The notes: a model not told the origin generated them from the letters alone. A DNA stretch of 64,000 bases from Paeniglutamicibacter antarcticus_C (GCF_039544305.1 NZ_BAABLK010000006.1:62001-126000); one strand, 5' to 3'; shown: positions 8,148-16,956, counted from the first letter of the stretch. Made by a program: numbers and translations.

Positions 8148-8759
8148 CTAGCCGAGGTCCAGCATCAAGACCTCGTGCTTGAGCCAGTCAATAACTGCAT
8201 CCAGGCCATCGTCGGTCTTGAGGTTGGTGAAGCAGAAGGGGCGATCGCCACGAAATTCCCTGGAGTCGCGTTCCATCACCGTAAGGTCGGCACCCACGTA
8301 GGGTGCCAGGTCGGTCTTGTTGATGATGAACAGATCCGACTTGATCATGCCTTGGCCCGCCTTACGCGGGATCTTCTCGCCCTGGGCCACGTCGATGATA
8401 TAGATGGAGAAGTCAACAAGTTCCGGGGAGAACGTTGCCGAGAGGTTGTCTCCCCCGGATTCAACGAAGATGACCTGCAGGTCAGGGTGCTTGGCCTTGA
8501 GCTCCTCGATGGCGGCCGAGTTCATCGAGGTGTCTTCGCGGATGGCCGTGTGCGGGCAGCCACCGGTTTCGATGCCCACGATCCTGTCCAGCGGCAGCAC
8601 CCCGTTGGCCGCCAATATCTTGGCGTCCTCGATGGTGTAGATGTCGTTGGTGATCGCCGCCATCGAGATCTCGTCGTTGAGCCGCCGGGTGACCCGCTCG
8701 ATGAGCTGGGTCTTGCCCGCTCCCACGGGCCCACCAATGCCAATGCAAATCGGTTCCAT
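8148..8759 (-). CDS. ureG: Urease accessory GTPase UreG
   Basis: A 203-residue SIMIBI-class GTPase that powers nickel insertion into urease. The P-loop GGPVGAGKT is at residues 9-17. The invariant metal-binding Cys-Pro-His is at 68-70 (GGCPHTAIREDTS), the ESGGDN motif is near residue 105, and the guanine-specificity motif is NKTD. All hallmark residues are present. It lies between ureF (54 bp upstream) and ureD (8 bp downstream). Confidence 0.97.
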   Translation of the reverse strand: MEPICIGIGGPVGAGKTQLIERVTRRLNDEISMAAITNDIYTIEDAKILAANGVLPLDRIVGIETGGCPHTAIREDTSMNSAAIEELKAKHPDLQVIFVESGGDNLSATFSPELVDFSIYIIDVAQGEKIPRKAGQGMIKSDLFIINKTDLAPYVGADLTVMERDSREFRGDRPFCFTNLKTDDGLDAVIDWLKHEVLMLDLG

Positions 8760-8813
8760 CTTTGTACTCCTTCGAATCGTAGGTTTCCTGAAATCCGTTC
8801 GCCGGTTCTCCGG

Positions 8814-9515
8814 CTAGGACATGAACATCCGGGCACGCAGGTGCTCGTGGCGCATTTGCGCAATTTCCAGCCCCGGTGCCGCGACCCCGAGGTCTTCTTC
8901 TTTTAGCGTGAAGATCATTTCCACGGTGTCCAGTACCTGGGCATGCATTTTACGCTGCACCCGCTGTCCGGCGTCCTGTCCGATGGGGATCCCGCGGATC
9001 GCGTTCTGCGTCATCGAGGTCACCGTGGAAAACAGGTAGGCTGCCACGGTGTCGGCGCACGGGGCACCTGCACCGCGAGCCCCCAGTGCGAAGGCAATGC
9101 CCGGGTGCCCGGCGCAATGCCCCGCAGCCACCTGCCGGCGGTACTCCTCCACTTCGGGCGTCGGGAAGACGCTGGTTGCCACATGCAGCATGCGCGCGCC
9201 CATCTTTACCCCGGCCTCGCGGATCTGCCGCGGCACGGCAGCGCCATGGACCAGCGCATCGATGCGTGCGAGCTCGTCACCGCTCGTCGTTTCGTGTGCC
9301 AATCGCACCGCCAGCCCGTCGGTGTAGGCCAGCGACTGGGAGAGGAACTTGCCCAGCCACGTGCTGAAGCTTGCTTCGTCGTGCACCATGCCGGTGGACA
9401 GGTAGCTCTCCAAACCCAGCGAGTGGCTGAACGCGCCGGTGGGCAGCGCCGAGTCGCTAAGCTGCAGCAGCGTGAGCAGATGGCCCGCCGGGGAGCTAGT
9501 GGGTGTGTTCTGCAT
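8814..9515 (-). CDS. ureF: Urease accessory protein UreF
   Basis: A 233-residue UreF, which bridges UreD and UreG in the nickel-delivery complex. The N-terminal family pattern LLQLSDSALPTGAFSHSLG and the GLES block are clear. The region MTQNAIRGIPIGQDAGQR is the usual Arg/Pro segment near the C-terminus. The start codon lies 20 bp inside the end of ureE, suggesting translational coupling. Confidence 0.95.
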   Translation of the reverse strand: MQNTPTSSPAGHLLTLLQLSDSALPTGAFSHSLGLESYLSTGMVHDEASFSTWLGKFLSQSLAYTDGLAVRLAHETTSGDELARIDALVHGAAVPRQIREAGVKMGARMLHVATSVFPTPEVEEYRRQVAAGHCAGHPGIAFALGARGAGAPCADTVAAYLFSTVTSMTQNAIRGIPIGQDAGQRVQRKMHAQVLDTVEMIFTLKEEDLGVAAPGLEIAQMRHEHLRARMFMS

Positions 9516-9969
9516 GGCGGAACGGCACCGGCATCACGCGTTCCTGACGCCGGTAGTCGGTGCCCTGGTGCTTGAGGAAGTCCTCGACGGTGTGGTCGTA
9601 CTGCACCACCATCACCGCCGCGGCATAGTCCGAATCGGTGTCGAAGAACTGGGCCTGTAGGTGCCTGTTGCCCAGCGCGTGGGCCACCTGTCCCATTTCG
9701 AAGACGCTTCCCGGTGCAATGACCAACACGTCGGTGGCCAGCACCGAGATCGTGATGATTTCCTTCTCGTTGCGCAGCAGGATATCCCCGTCTTCGAGGT
9801 CCGGCCCGGGAGCCAACCGGATCCCCAGTTCCTTGCCATGGTCGGTCTTGACGCGTTGTATGCGCTTGACCAGGGCGGAGGAAGGCAGCACGACCTTCTC
9901 TTCGTGAAGGTGCGCCAGCTCGGCATCGGGGACATCGCGTTTGTTGCCCAAGAGCTGATCGATAATCAT
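9496..9969 (-). CDS. ureE: Urease nickel metallochaperone UreE
   Basis: A 157-residue UreE that hands nickel to UreG. An N-terminal beta-rich domain (LAHLHEEKVVLPSSALVKR) is followed by the ferredoxin-like metal domain with NRHLQAQFF. The C-terminus ends in a short His cluster (RHAEHTH), shorter than the long His tails of some Gram-negative UreE proteins. Its 3' end overlaps the ureF start by 20 bp; ureC ends 29 bp upstream. Confidence 0.93.
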   Translation of the reverse strand: MIIDQLLGNKRDVPDAELAHLHEEKVVLPSSALVKRIQRVKTDHGKELGIRLAPGPDLEDGDILLRNEKEIITISVLATDVLVIAPGSVFEMGQVAHALGNRHLQAQFFDTDSDYAAAVMVVQYDHTVEDFLKHQGTDYRRQERVMPVPFRHAEHTH

Positions 9970-9998
9970 GAAACTCCTTGTGGATTGGCGGCTGTGGC

Positions 9999-11711
9999 CT
10001 AAAAGAGGAAGTAACGCTGGGCCATGGGCAGCACGGTCGATGGCTCGCAGGTGGCCAAGACACCGTCGACGCGCACCTGGTAGGTTTCCGGATCGACCTG
10101 GATGTCCGGGGTTTCCCCGTTGTACTTCAGGTCGGCCTTCGTAAGTTTGCGGATCCCGTGCACCGGCCGGATGACCTTACGAAGCCGAAGGCGTTCAGGA
10201 ACGCCCTCCTCGATGGCCGCTTGGGACAAAAATGTAATGGAAGAGGCGTGGACGGCCGTTCCCAGGGCCCCGAAGTTGGGGCGCAGCGTCCGCGGCTGCG
10301 GGGTGGGAATCGATCCGTTGGCATCACCCATCAGCGACTGCACGATCAGCCCTCCCTTGATCACCATGTCCGGCTTGACTCCGAAGAATGCCGGGTCCCA
10401 TAGCACCAGGTCGGCGAACTTGCCTTCCTCGATGCTGCCGATGGTCTCGGCGATTCCGTGGGCGATGGCCGGGTTGATCGTGTACTTCGCCACGTAGCGC
10501 TTGAGCCGGAAGTTGTCCCCCACCTCAAGGTCCCCGGGAAGCTTGCCGCGCTGGCGCTTCATGGCATCGGCGACCTGCCAGGTGCGGGTGACCACCTCGC
10601 CGATGCGGCCCATGGCCTGCGAGTCGGATGAGGTGATGGAGAAGACCCCCAGGTCATGCAGGACGTCCTCGGCGGCGATGGTCTCGGCGCGGATGCGCGA
10701 GTCGGCGAAGGCGACGTCTTCGGGGATATCCGCGTTGAGGTGGTGGGCCACCATGAGCATGTCCAGGTGCTCATCGACGGTATTGATCGTGTAAGGCAGG
10801 GTGGGGTTGGTGGATGCGGGCAGCACGTTGGGCTGGCCGGCCATCTTAATGATGTCCGGGGCATGCCCTCCCCCTGCGCCCTCGGTGTGGAAGGTGTGGA
10901 TCACCCGTCCGGCGATTGCCGCGATGGTGTCCTCCACGAAGCCGCATTCGTTCAACGTGTCGGCGTGGATGGCGATCTGTACGTCGAACTCGTCGGCGAT
11001 CTTCAGCGACATGTCGATCGAGGAGAGGGTGGATCCCCAATCCTCATGGATCTTCAGGCCGATGGCCCCGGCACGGACCTGTTCAGCCAGCGGGCCACGC
11101 GCGCTGGCATGCCCCTTGCCCAGAAAGCCGATGTTCATTGGAAGATTCTCCACGGCCTGAAGCATCCGGGAGATGTGCCAGGGGCCGGGGGTCACCGTCG
11201 TTGCCTTCGAGGCGTCCGAAGGACCGGCGCCTCCTCCTATCATGGTGGTGATTCCCGATCCCAGCGCCACGGGAACCTGGTCGGGACTCACGAAGTGCAC
11301 GTGGGTGTCGATGGCGCCAGCGGTGAGGATCTTGTGTTCCCCGGCGATGATGTCCGTCGCGGTGCCTATGGTGATGTTCACCCCGTCGGTGATGTCGGGG
11401 TTTCCGGCCTTCCCGATCTTGAAGATATGACCGTCGCGCAGGGCAACGTCCGCCTTGTAGATCCCGGTGTAGTCGAGCACCACCACGTTGGTGATGACGG
11501 TGTCGGGGATGTCCTGGTCGCGGGTGAGCTGGCCGTTCTGGCCCATTCCGTCGCGGATGACCTTGCCGCCGCCGAAGACCACTTCGTCGCCGTAGTTGGT
11601 GTAGTCGTGCTCGATTTCCGCGAACAGCTCCGTGTCGGCCAGGCGGATGGCGTCCCCGGTGGTCGGTCCGTACATTTCCGCATAGTGCCTGCGGCTCATC
11701 TCAAAGCTCAT
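9999..11711 (-). CDS. ureC: Urease alpha (catalytic) subunit UreC
   Basis: A 570-residue catalytic subunit hydrolysing urea to ammonia and carbamate. The di-nickel site is complete: His137 and His139 (DTHVHF), carbamylated Lys220 (GLKIHEDWG), His249 (AIHAD), His275 (HTFHTEG) and Asp363 (SSDSQAMGR). General-acid His323 and its neighbour lie in MVAHHLN. There the mobile-flap cysteine (Cys319 in Klebsiella numbering) is Ala322, encoded GCC. Numbering is offset by 3 from Klebsiella. The ATG overlaps the ureB stop by 4 bp. Cys-to-Ala mutants of Klebsiella urease keep part of their activity, so this enzyme should be active but less sensitive to thiol reagents. Confidence 0.98.
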   Translation of the reverse strand: MSFEMSRRHYAEMYGPTTGDAIRLADTELFAEIEHDYTNYGDEVVFGGGKVIRDGMGQNGQLTRDQDIPDTVITNVVVLDYTGIYKADVALRDGHIFKIGKAGNPDITDGVNITIGTATDIIAGEHKILTAGAIDTHVHFVSPDQVPVALGSGITTMIGGGAGPSDASKATTVTPGPWHISRMLQAVENLPMNIGFLGKGHASARGPLAEQVRAGAIGLKIHEDWGSTLSSIDMSLKIADEFDVQIAIHADTLNECGFVEDTIAAIAGRVIHTFHTEGAGGGHAPDIIKMAGQPNVLPASTNPTLPYTINTVDEHLDMLMVAHHLNADIPEDVAFADSRIRAETIAAEDVLHDLGVFSITSSDSQAMGRIGEVVTRTWQVADAMKRQRGKLPGDLEVGDNFRLKRYVAKYTINPAIAHGIAETIGSIEEGKFADLVLWDPAFFGVKPDMVIKGGLIVQSLMGDANGSIPTPQPRTLRPNFGALGTAVHASSITFLSQAAIEEGVPERLRLRKVIRPVHGIRKLTKADLKYNGETPDIQVDPETYQVRVDGVLATCEPSTVLPMAQRYFLF

Positions 11712-12283
11712 GCTTGGCCATCCTCCGTGGACTCTTTCGTCGAGGCCTGTTCTTTCTCGGTTTGCTCGTTTTCCTGGGTGGCGCGCCGGACTTTCTCCGG
11801 GTGCGAGGGCAGTGAATCATCCACGGGGTCCACGCCGAAGTCGGTGTGGAAGCCAACGGATTCACCACCGAGGTTGGGCAAATCGATGTCGTAGTCGGAG
11901 AGGAGTTCGGCCTCGGTCAGCGGATTGATGCCGGCCGAGCCACCGATGGCCTGGGTTTCCACCACGGGGATGGTTACGCCCAGTGGCCCGTTGACCCGGT
12001 TCTGGAATCCATAGACATGTCGGCGACCGGCGAATTCAACCAGGTGCACTGTTCGTGCGTCCCCTGGCTCGAAGCGCACGGCGGTTCCCGCGGGGATATC
12101 CAGGCGGAAGCCGCGGGCGGCTACCCGGTCAAGATCCAGCTGTGGGTTGACCTCGGCGAAATGGTAGTGCGATCCGACCTGGATGGGGCGGTCCCCGTGG
12201 TTGACCAGGTTCAGGATGCGGGTTTCGAGCTCAGCGTTGCAGAGCACGGGTTCATCACGCAGGATGTATTCTCCCGGTTTCAT
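11708..12283 (-). CDS. ureB: Urease beta subunit UreB with long C-terminal extension
   Basis: A 191-residue beta subunit. The first ~105 residues are the normal UreB fold (MKPGEYIL, NHGDRPIQVGSHYHF, RLDIPAGTAVRFEPGD). The remaining ~85 residues are unusual. They include an acidic stretch (LSDYDIDLPNLGG) and a Glu/Gln/Thr-rich, probably disordered tail (TQENEQTEKEQASTKEST). UreB is commonly 100-160 residues, so this is at the long end. It starts 17 bp after ureA behind a GGGAGAAAAG ribosome binding site and overlaps ureC by 4 bp. Confidence 0.95.
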   Translation of the reverse strand: MKPGEYILRDEPVLCNAELETRILNLVNHGDRPIQVGSHYHFAEVNPQLDLDRVAARGFRLDIPAGTAVRFEPGDARTVHLVEFAGRRHVYGFQNRVNGPLGVTIPVVETQAIGGSAGINPLTEAELLSDYDIDLPNLGGESVGFHTDFGVDPVDDSLPSHPEKVRRATQENEQTEKEQASTKESTEDGQA

Positions 12284-12300
12284 GTTCTTTTCTCCCTGGC

Positions 12301-12603
12301 CTAGCGAATCGGGTTGTGGACGGTGACGAGCTTGGTTCCGTCGGGGAAGGTCGCTTCGACCTGCACATCGGAAATCATCTCTGCCACGCCTTCCATGACC
12401 TGTTCACGGGTCAGGATGGTGGTTCCGTAGCTCATCAGGTCCGCCACCGTGCGCCCGTCGCGGGCACCTTCGATGAGTTCATAGGTGATGACGGCAATGG
12501 ATTCCGGGTGGTTGAGCAGCAGGCCGCGGGATTGGCGGCGGCGTGCCAGATCGGCGGCGACAACCACCATGAGTTTTTCGTGCTCACGCGGGGTTAAATG
12601 CAT
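12301..12603 (-). CDS. ureA: Urease gamma subunit UreA
   Basis: A 100-residue gamma subunit with the textbook start MHLTPREHEKLMV and the blocks LLLNHPESIAVI and GARDGRTVADLM. The ATG at 12603 gives exactly the usual length and is preceded by TGGAG at proper spacing; longer upstream extensions are unlikely. It is the first gene of the ureABCEFGD operon, and its promoter must lie in the 299 bp before it. Confidence 0.96.
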   Translation of the reverse strand: MHLTPREHEKLMVVVAADLARRRQSRGLLLNHPESIAVITYELIEGARDGRTVADLMSYGTTILTREQVMEGVAEMISDVQVEATFPDGTKLVTVHNPIR

Positions 12604-12902
12604 CAGGGCTCCAGTTCTCAGCAACGGTTATACAAATCACCACCCGTTATCTGCAACCGGCTTCGAAGTTCGCCGGGAGGTCCGTGGATAGGGCAAGAAT
12701 AGCAGAACGAATGCGGTGAATACGCGCCGTTGCCCCCGCGGCCCGGCCGGTGTGTCCACCTCGGTGAGTGCGAAGCTCAATTAGCTCCGCAGCCCACTTC
12801 CCAACGGAACCCTGGCCGTGGGTTCAAGCATGGAGCGCCGCATTTTTCGCCTCGGGTGGCTCCCCGAGGCACCGTGCCCATTCCCGTGTTGCTCGCGGGA
12901 CC
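12604..12902. other. Intergenic region between pyrE and ureA
   Basis: 299 bp with no gene. It should contain the urease promoter on the minus strand and the end of the pyrE transcript. The only structure I can point to is the hairpin at 12849-12870. I do not see a clear nitrogen-regulator site. Confidence 0.5.
12849..12870 (-). terminator. Hairpin downstream of pyrE
   Basis: An 8-bp perfect stem GCCTCGGG/CCCGAGGC with a 6-nt loop, 33 bp after the pyrE stop. It is followed on the minus strand by GAAAAATG rather than a T-run, so its terminator function is uncertain. Confidence 0.4.
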
Positions 12903-13460
12903 TTAGAGACCCAGCTCGTCCTTGCCGAAGGCGTAGAGGTACGGAACCTGCGCCTCTGCCTCGATGCGCTCCTTGGAACCGGTATCACGGTCAACGATGA
13001 CGGCCACTGCAACCACGTTCCCGCCGGCTTTGCGGACACCCTCAACGGCGGCCAACGCCGAGCCACCGGTGGTCGAGGTGTCCTCCAGGACGACCACGTT
13101 GCGTCCCTCGACGGATGGCCCCTCGACCTGGCGGCCCATCCCGTACGATTTTTGCGCCTTGCGCACCACGAATGCGTCGATTGGTCGCCCCGCATGTCCC
13201 GCTGCGTGCATCAAAGCGGTACCGACCGGGTCGGCCCCCATGGTCAGGCCCCCTGCATTGGTGAATTCGATGCCTGCCTCATCGAGCATCTGAAGCATGA
13301 CGGAGCCGACCAGGGGTGCGGCTTCGTGGTGCAAGGTGATGCGGCGAAGATCTATGTAGTAGTCGGCTTCCTTGCCGGAGGAAAGAATGACCTTGCCGTG
13401 GACCACGGCAAGTTCCTTGATGAGTTCGAGCAGGCGTGTGCGAGCAGCAGTGTTGTTCAT
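12903..13460 (-). CDS. pyrE: Orotate phosphoribosyltransferase
   Basis: A 185-residue enzyme converting orotate and PRPP to OMP in pyrimidine synthesis. The PRPP-binding motif VVVLEDTSTTGGSAL is intact, and the N-terminal LSSGKEADYYIDLR block is the OPRTase pattern. The ATG at 13460 (MNNTAARTRLLE) is chosen over an upstream extension rich in Cys and Arg, which looks non-coding. It is transcribed alone on the minus strand. Confidence 0.95.
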   Translation of the reverse strand: MNNTAARTRLLELIKELAVVHGKVILSSGKEADYYIDLRRITLHHEAAPLVGSVMLQMLDEAGIEFTNAGGLTMGADPVGTALMHAAGHAGRPIDAFVVRKAQKSYGMGRQVEGPSVEGRNVVVLEDTSTTGGSALAAVEGVRKAGGNVVAVAVIVDRDTGSKERIEAEAQVPYLYAFGKDELGL

Positions 13461-13612
13461 GTTTTCAATTCTAGTTTGGAGATCGTCCTTGCAGCGATCG
13501 CAGCGGCAGCATGTCTTGGTCCGGCATGCATCCACGGCATCCTTCGGCCTGCCCGGTTGTTGCCCCGAACTTGCTACAGACAGGCAGGTGGTCCCCGGGT
13601 TAGGCTGAGGGC

Positions 13613-14065
13613 ATGACCGATTCTCGCCCTCTGGGTTACTGGCTTAAATTGGTTGACTCGCTCATCTCCGAGCAGTTCGCCAACTCCCTCGAAGAGCACG
13701 GCGTCACGCGCCGGCAGTGGCAATTGCTCAATGTCCTCTCCCGCGGGCCCGCAACCGGCGGCCAGCTCACGGCGGCACTGGCCCCCTTTTTCGGGGAGGC
13801 CCCGGCCGAGGACGAACCGACAAGCCCCTCCGAACATCTCTCCGAGCTCGTAGATTCCCATTGGGTTGCCGAGGACGGGCATACCTTCATGCTCACCGAA
13901 CGCGGCTCGGTCTCCCTTGAGCGGCTGACCGAGATCGTTGATGAAATGCGCGAGGAATCCAGCGCAGGAATCACCACCCAGGAATATTCAACGACCCTTG
14001 GATCGCTAAAGAAGATGGCCACCAACCTGGGCTGGGATCCGGACAAGCCACCCGCCGACCTCTAG
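13613..14065 (+). CDS. MarR-like winged-helix protein
   Basis: A 150-residue cytoplasmic protein with an N-terminal MarR-like domain (LGYWLKLVDSLISEQFANSL, then RRQWQLLNVLSRGP). An acidic insertion (GEAPAEDEPTSPSEH) replaces part of the normal DNA-recognition region, and the wing reads HTFMLTERGSVSLERL. It is probably a transcriptional regulator. Its targets are unknown; nearest neighbours are pyrE (divergent) and nadE (52 bp downstream). Confidence 0.7.
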   Translation: MTDSRPLGYWLKLVDSLISEQFANSLEEHGVTRRQWQLLNVLSRGPATGGQLTAALAPFFGEAPAEDEPTSPSEHLSELVDSHWVAEDGHTFMLTERGSVSLERLTEIVDEMREESSAGITTQEYSTTLGSLKKMATNLGWDPDKPPADL

Positions 14066-14116
14066 ACCTGGGGTCGTTCACCTCGCCTCCTCACAACGAC
14101 AAGATAGGCTTGGGGC

Positions 14117-14941
14117 ATGCGTGAACTACAGGCCATCATCATCCATGAGATGGGCGTCAAACCCCAGATCGATCCCGCTGCAGAGGTCCGCTCCCGCATC
14201 GATTTCCTCAAGGAATACCTCGCGACCACAGGAACCAAGGGGTTCGTGCTTGGCATTTCCGGCGGGCTGGATTCCACGCTGGCCGGACGCCTGGCCCAGT
14301 TGGCCGTTGAGGAATTGCGCGCAGCAGGAACCGCCGCCACCTTCGTGGCGGTCCGGCTGCCCTACGGTACCCAGCTAGATGAGTCCGATGCCCAGTCCGC
14401 CATGGAGTTCGTGGCAGCCGACGTGAAGCGGACCATCAACATCTCGGCATCCGTCGACGGATTCGAGTCCGCGTTCCGCGAGGCAGTCGATTCCCCGATC
14501 TCCGACTTCAACAAGGGCAACATCAAGGCACGCATGCGCATGATCGCCCAGTACACCCTGGCCGGGGAAGGGAACCTCTTGGTCATCGGCACCGACCACG
14601 GTGCCGAATCGGTCACGGGGTTCTTCACCAAGTACGGTGATGGAGCTGCAGACGTCCTTCCCCTCTACGGTCTGAATAAACGGCAAAACCGCGAGTTGCT
14701 GCGCCATTTGGGCTCCTCAAGGCTGTTGTGGGAAAAGGTCCCTACCGCCGACCTGCTTGATGGTCAGCCCTTGCGCACCGATGAGGACGAGCTCGGCATC
14801 ACCTACGAGCACATCGACGACTATCTTGAAGGCAGGGAGATCCCGGAGGAAGCGGCAATGAACCTGGAAGGGAAGTTCCTGCGTTCGCGCCACAAACGCA
14901 CCACCCCGGCCAGCCCTCTTGACTCGTGGTGGCGGAAGTAG
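14117..14941 (+). CDS. nadE: Ammonia-dependent NAD synthetase
   Basis: A 274-residue NadE of the short, NH3-dependent type, making NAD from deamido-NAD. The ATP-pyrophosphatase P-loop SGGLDSTLAGRLAQLA is at about residues 50-65. Further family blocks are NKGNIKARMRMIAQY, GTDHGAESVTGFFTKYGDG and DLLDGQPLRTDEDELG. No glutaminase domain is present. The predicted length matches single-domain NadE. Confidence 0.96.
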   Translation: MRELQAIIIHEMGVKPQIDPAAEVRSRIDFLKEYLATTGTKGFVLGISGGLDSTLAGRLAQLAVEELRAAGTAATFVAVRLPYGTQLDESDAQSAMEFVAADVKRTINISASVDGFESAFREAVDSPISDFNKGNIKARMRMIAQYTLAGEGNLLVIGTDHGAESVTGFFTKYGDGAADVLPLYGLNKRQNRELLRHLGSSRLLWEKVPTADLLDGQPLRTDEDELGITYEHIDDYLEGREIPEEAAMNLEGKFLRSRHKRTTPASPLDSWWRK

Positions 14942-14950
14942 ATCGCCGCA

Positions 14951-15679
14951 ATGCCGCATAGGCTGGATCCCGTGGAAAACGCCCCGAACGACCCATCCTC
15001 GCCAGTGCTCCCCGGTGGGGACTTCCCGGAACCAACCGGTGAACTGGTCCAGCCGATCATCTTGCTTGTTGACCGCGAAGAACCCTGCCCCGAGGACGAG
15101 GGAATTGCTGTCGCGGCCTTGGCATCGGTCAAGGCACTGCTGGCAAACCCGCGCCACCCGTATTGGCGGATTTGGGCGCAAGGGGCATTTGCAAAAAGCG
15201 TCCGCCGTGCCGACTCTAAGATGTTCGCCAAGGTCACACTGGAATTCCCCGACCACGAACTGGCCGAAATCGGGACGGCAAGGGCCCTCGGTTTCGCCCC
15301 CATGGAAGCGGGTTCGCTACCCAAGCGTCTGGCCAAGCTTCAAGTATCAGGCACTGTGCTGCCGCCGGGAGAGCCGATGGAACCAACCTCGGTTCGCATT
15401 GTGCTCGATGACTCCCTGGGCATGAGCACCGGGAAGGTAGCGGCGCAGGCCGCCCACGCACTGTTTGCCTGGGTCCTCGAGGGCAAACCGGAGGAACTTG
15501 ACGCCTGGCGTGCAGCCGGTTGCCCCCTTTCAATAGAACGCATCGATTCCACGGCGTTCAGGAAGAATGCACGCACCGCCGATGGACCGGTGATCCGCGA
15601 CGCCGGGCGAACCGAAATCACCCCGGGCTCCGCCACTGCGTTCGTGAGCGTTAGCCCACGAACGCAGAGACGCCCGTGA
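14951..15679 (+). CDS. Pth2-type peptidyl-tRNA hydrolase with N-terminal extra domain
   Basis: A 242-residue protein. The C-terminal half, from about residue 135, is a PTH2 domain: VRIVLDDSLGMSTGKVAAQA with the catalytic GK and AHA, then DAGRTEITPGSATAFV. The N-terminal half (about residues 35-120) has a similar order of elements (PIILLVD, KMFAKVTLEFPDHELAEI, GFAPMEAG) but lacks the GK motif. It looks like a degenerate copy of the same fold. Pth2 enzymes recycle stalled peptidyl-tRNA or act on N-blocked aminoacyl-tRNA. The start is uncertain; GTG 14972 is an alternative. The 3' end overlaps the convergent acyl-CoA dehydrogenase gene by 29 bp. Confidence 0.75.
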   Translation: MPHRLDPVENAPNDPSSPVLPGGDFPEPTGELVQPIILLVDREEPCPEDEGIAVAALASVKALLANPRHPYWRIWAQGAFAKSVRRADSKMFAKVTLEFPDHELAEIGTARALGFAPMEAGSLPKRLAKLQVSGTVLPPGEPMEPTSVRIVLDDSLGMSTGKVAAQAAHALFAWVLEGKPEELDAWRAAGCPLSIERIDSTAFRKNARTADGPVIRDAGRTEITPGSATAFVSVSPRTQRRP

Positions 15680-16874
15680 CGGCCCGGCCGACGATCAGTG
15701 AATTGATCTCATAGGTGCCCTCATAGGTATAGAGGATTTCAGCGTCCCCGAAAAGCTTGGCCATCTCATAGTCACTGCTCACCCCGTTGCCTCCGAGCAG
15801 AGCCCTGCCCTTGGCTGCGGATTCACGCGCGAGCCGGGTGGTCGTCGATTTCGCCATGGCTGCCTGCACCATCTCCAGGTCCCCGCTTTCCTGGATCCTG
15901 GCGAGGTCCGACATGAGCGAAAGACTCGCCATGGCATTGCCCAGGATCTCTGCCAGCGGCAACTGCACCAGCTGGAAGGCGGCGATGGGCCGGCCGAATT
16001 GACGGCGCGCAAGAGCGTAGTCCCGGGCAACGTCAAAGATCCCCAGCTGCACTCCTGCAGCCTGCCAGCCGACCCATGCCCGGGAGTGCTTGAGCAATTC
16101 GTTGGCCGCAGCAAAGTTATTGGCACCGGGAAGCCTGTTGGCCTCCGGAACACGAACATCATCCAAGCTGATGTCAGCGTTTTGCATGATGCGCAACCCA
16201 ACCTTGTTGGAAATCTTGGTGGCGTTGAACCCGGGCCGGGTGGACTCGACGATGAAGGCCTTGATTGCATCGTCATCGGTGTCACGGGCCCACACCAGGG
16301 AGAAGTCGGCCACGGTGGCCGCACCGATCCAACGCTTGGCCCCGTTGATGACCCACTCGTCGCCTTCCCTGGTGGCGGTGGTGGAAAGCCCCCCGGCAAT
16401 ATCGGAGCCGTGGTCCGGCTCTGTCAGGGCGAAGGCACCCAGTGCGGTGAATTGGGTCAACCCGGGCAACCATTTTTCTTGTTGCTCAACCGAACCCAAT
16501 TCGAGGATCATGCCAATAATGAGTTCGTTATGGATCCCGACCAACGCTGAGAGCGAGGCGTCCGCCCGAGCTGCTTCGACGTAGACGAGCCCCTTGAACA
16601 ACTCGCTGCTGCCGTCCAGCTGGAGTGCCCCGAGCCCATATGCGGCCATTTCGGGCAAGAGATGGCGCGGGAATTCCTCGCGGTTCCAGTAGTCGATGGA
16701 TTCGGGGCGCACCCGTTCCTGCAGGAACGCACGAATCCCACTCAACCGTTGGCGTTCATCCGGTTCAACGAGGTGCCAAACATGCATGAGGTCAACGTCG
16801 GGAAACGGCAGTTCGCCGGCGTCCTGCAGGGGGCCGGCTTCGGTGGATGTTGCGTGGTTCTCACTTAGTGGCAT
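15651..16874 (-). CDS. Acyl-CoA dehydrogenase (glutaryl-CoA dehydrogenase-like)
   Basis: About 407 residues from ATG 16874. An FAD-dependent acyl-CoA dehydrogenase with the TEPDHGSDIAGG motif, RRQFGRPIAAFQLVQ, LLGGNGVSSDYEM, and the catalytic Glu in YTYEGTYEINSLIVGRAVTG. The last block resembles the glutaryl-CoA dehydrogenase/ACOX4 branch more than straight-chain enzymes. An in-frame TTG at 16946 would add 24 residues but lacks a better ribosome site; GGAG precedes 16874. It is divergent from an acyl-CoA synthetase gene across a region with a perfect palindrome, so both are probably co-regulated in one catabolic route. Confidence 0.9.
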   Translation of the reverse strand: MPLSENHATSTEAGPLQDAGELPFPDVDLMHVWHLVEPDERQRLSGIRAFLQERVRPESIDYWNREEFPRHLLPEMAAYGLGALQLDGSSELFKGLVYVEAARADASLSALVGIHNELIIGMILELGSVEQQEKWLPGLTQFTALGAFALTEPDHGSDIAGGLSTTATREGDEWVINGAKRWIGAATVADFSLVWARDTDDDAIKAFIVESTRPGFNATKISNKVGLRIMQNADISLDDVRVPEANRLPGANNFAAANELLKHSRAWVGWQAAGVQLGIFDVARDYALARRQFGRPIAAFQLVQLPLAEILGNAMASLSLMSDLARIQESGDLEMVQAAMAKSTTTRLARESAAKGRALLGGNGVSSDYEMAKLFGDAEILYTYEGTYEINSLIVGRAVTGVSAFVG

Positions 16875-16956
16875 GAGGTCCGTGGCTCCTGTCCGTGAAA
16901 TATTCGGCTCGGTGGTGTCGCGCTCTTCCAAACCCTTGGATATCAAAGTATATTTG

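Noticed and set aside
10656..11894. 412-codon plus-strand frame inside the urease operon
   Set aside because: Antisense to ureC and ureB, which are unmistakable.
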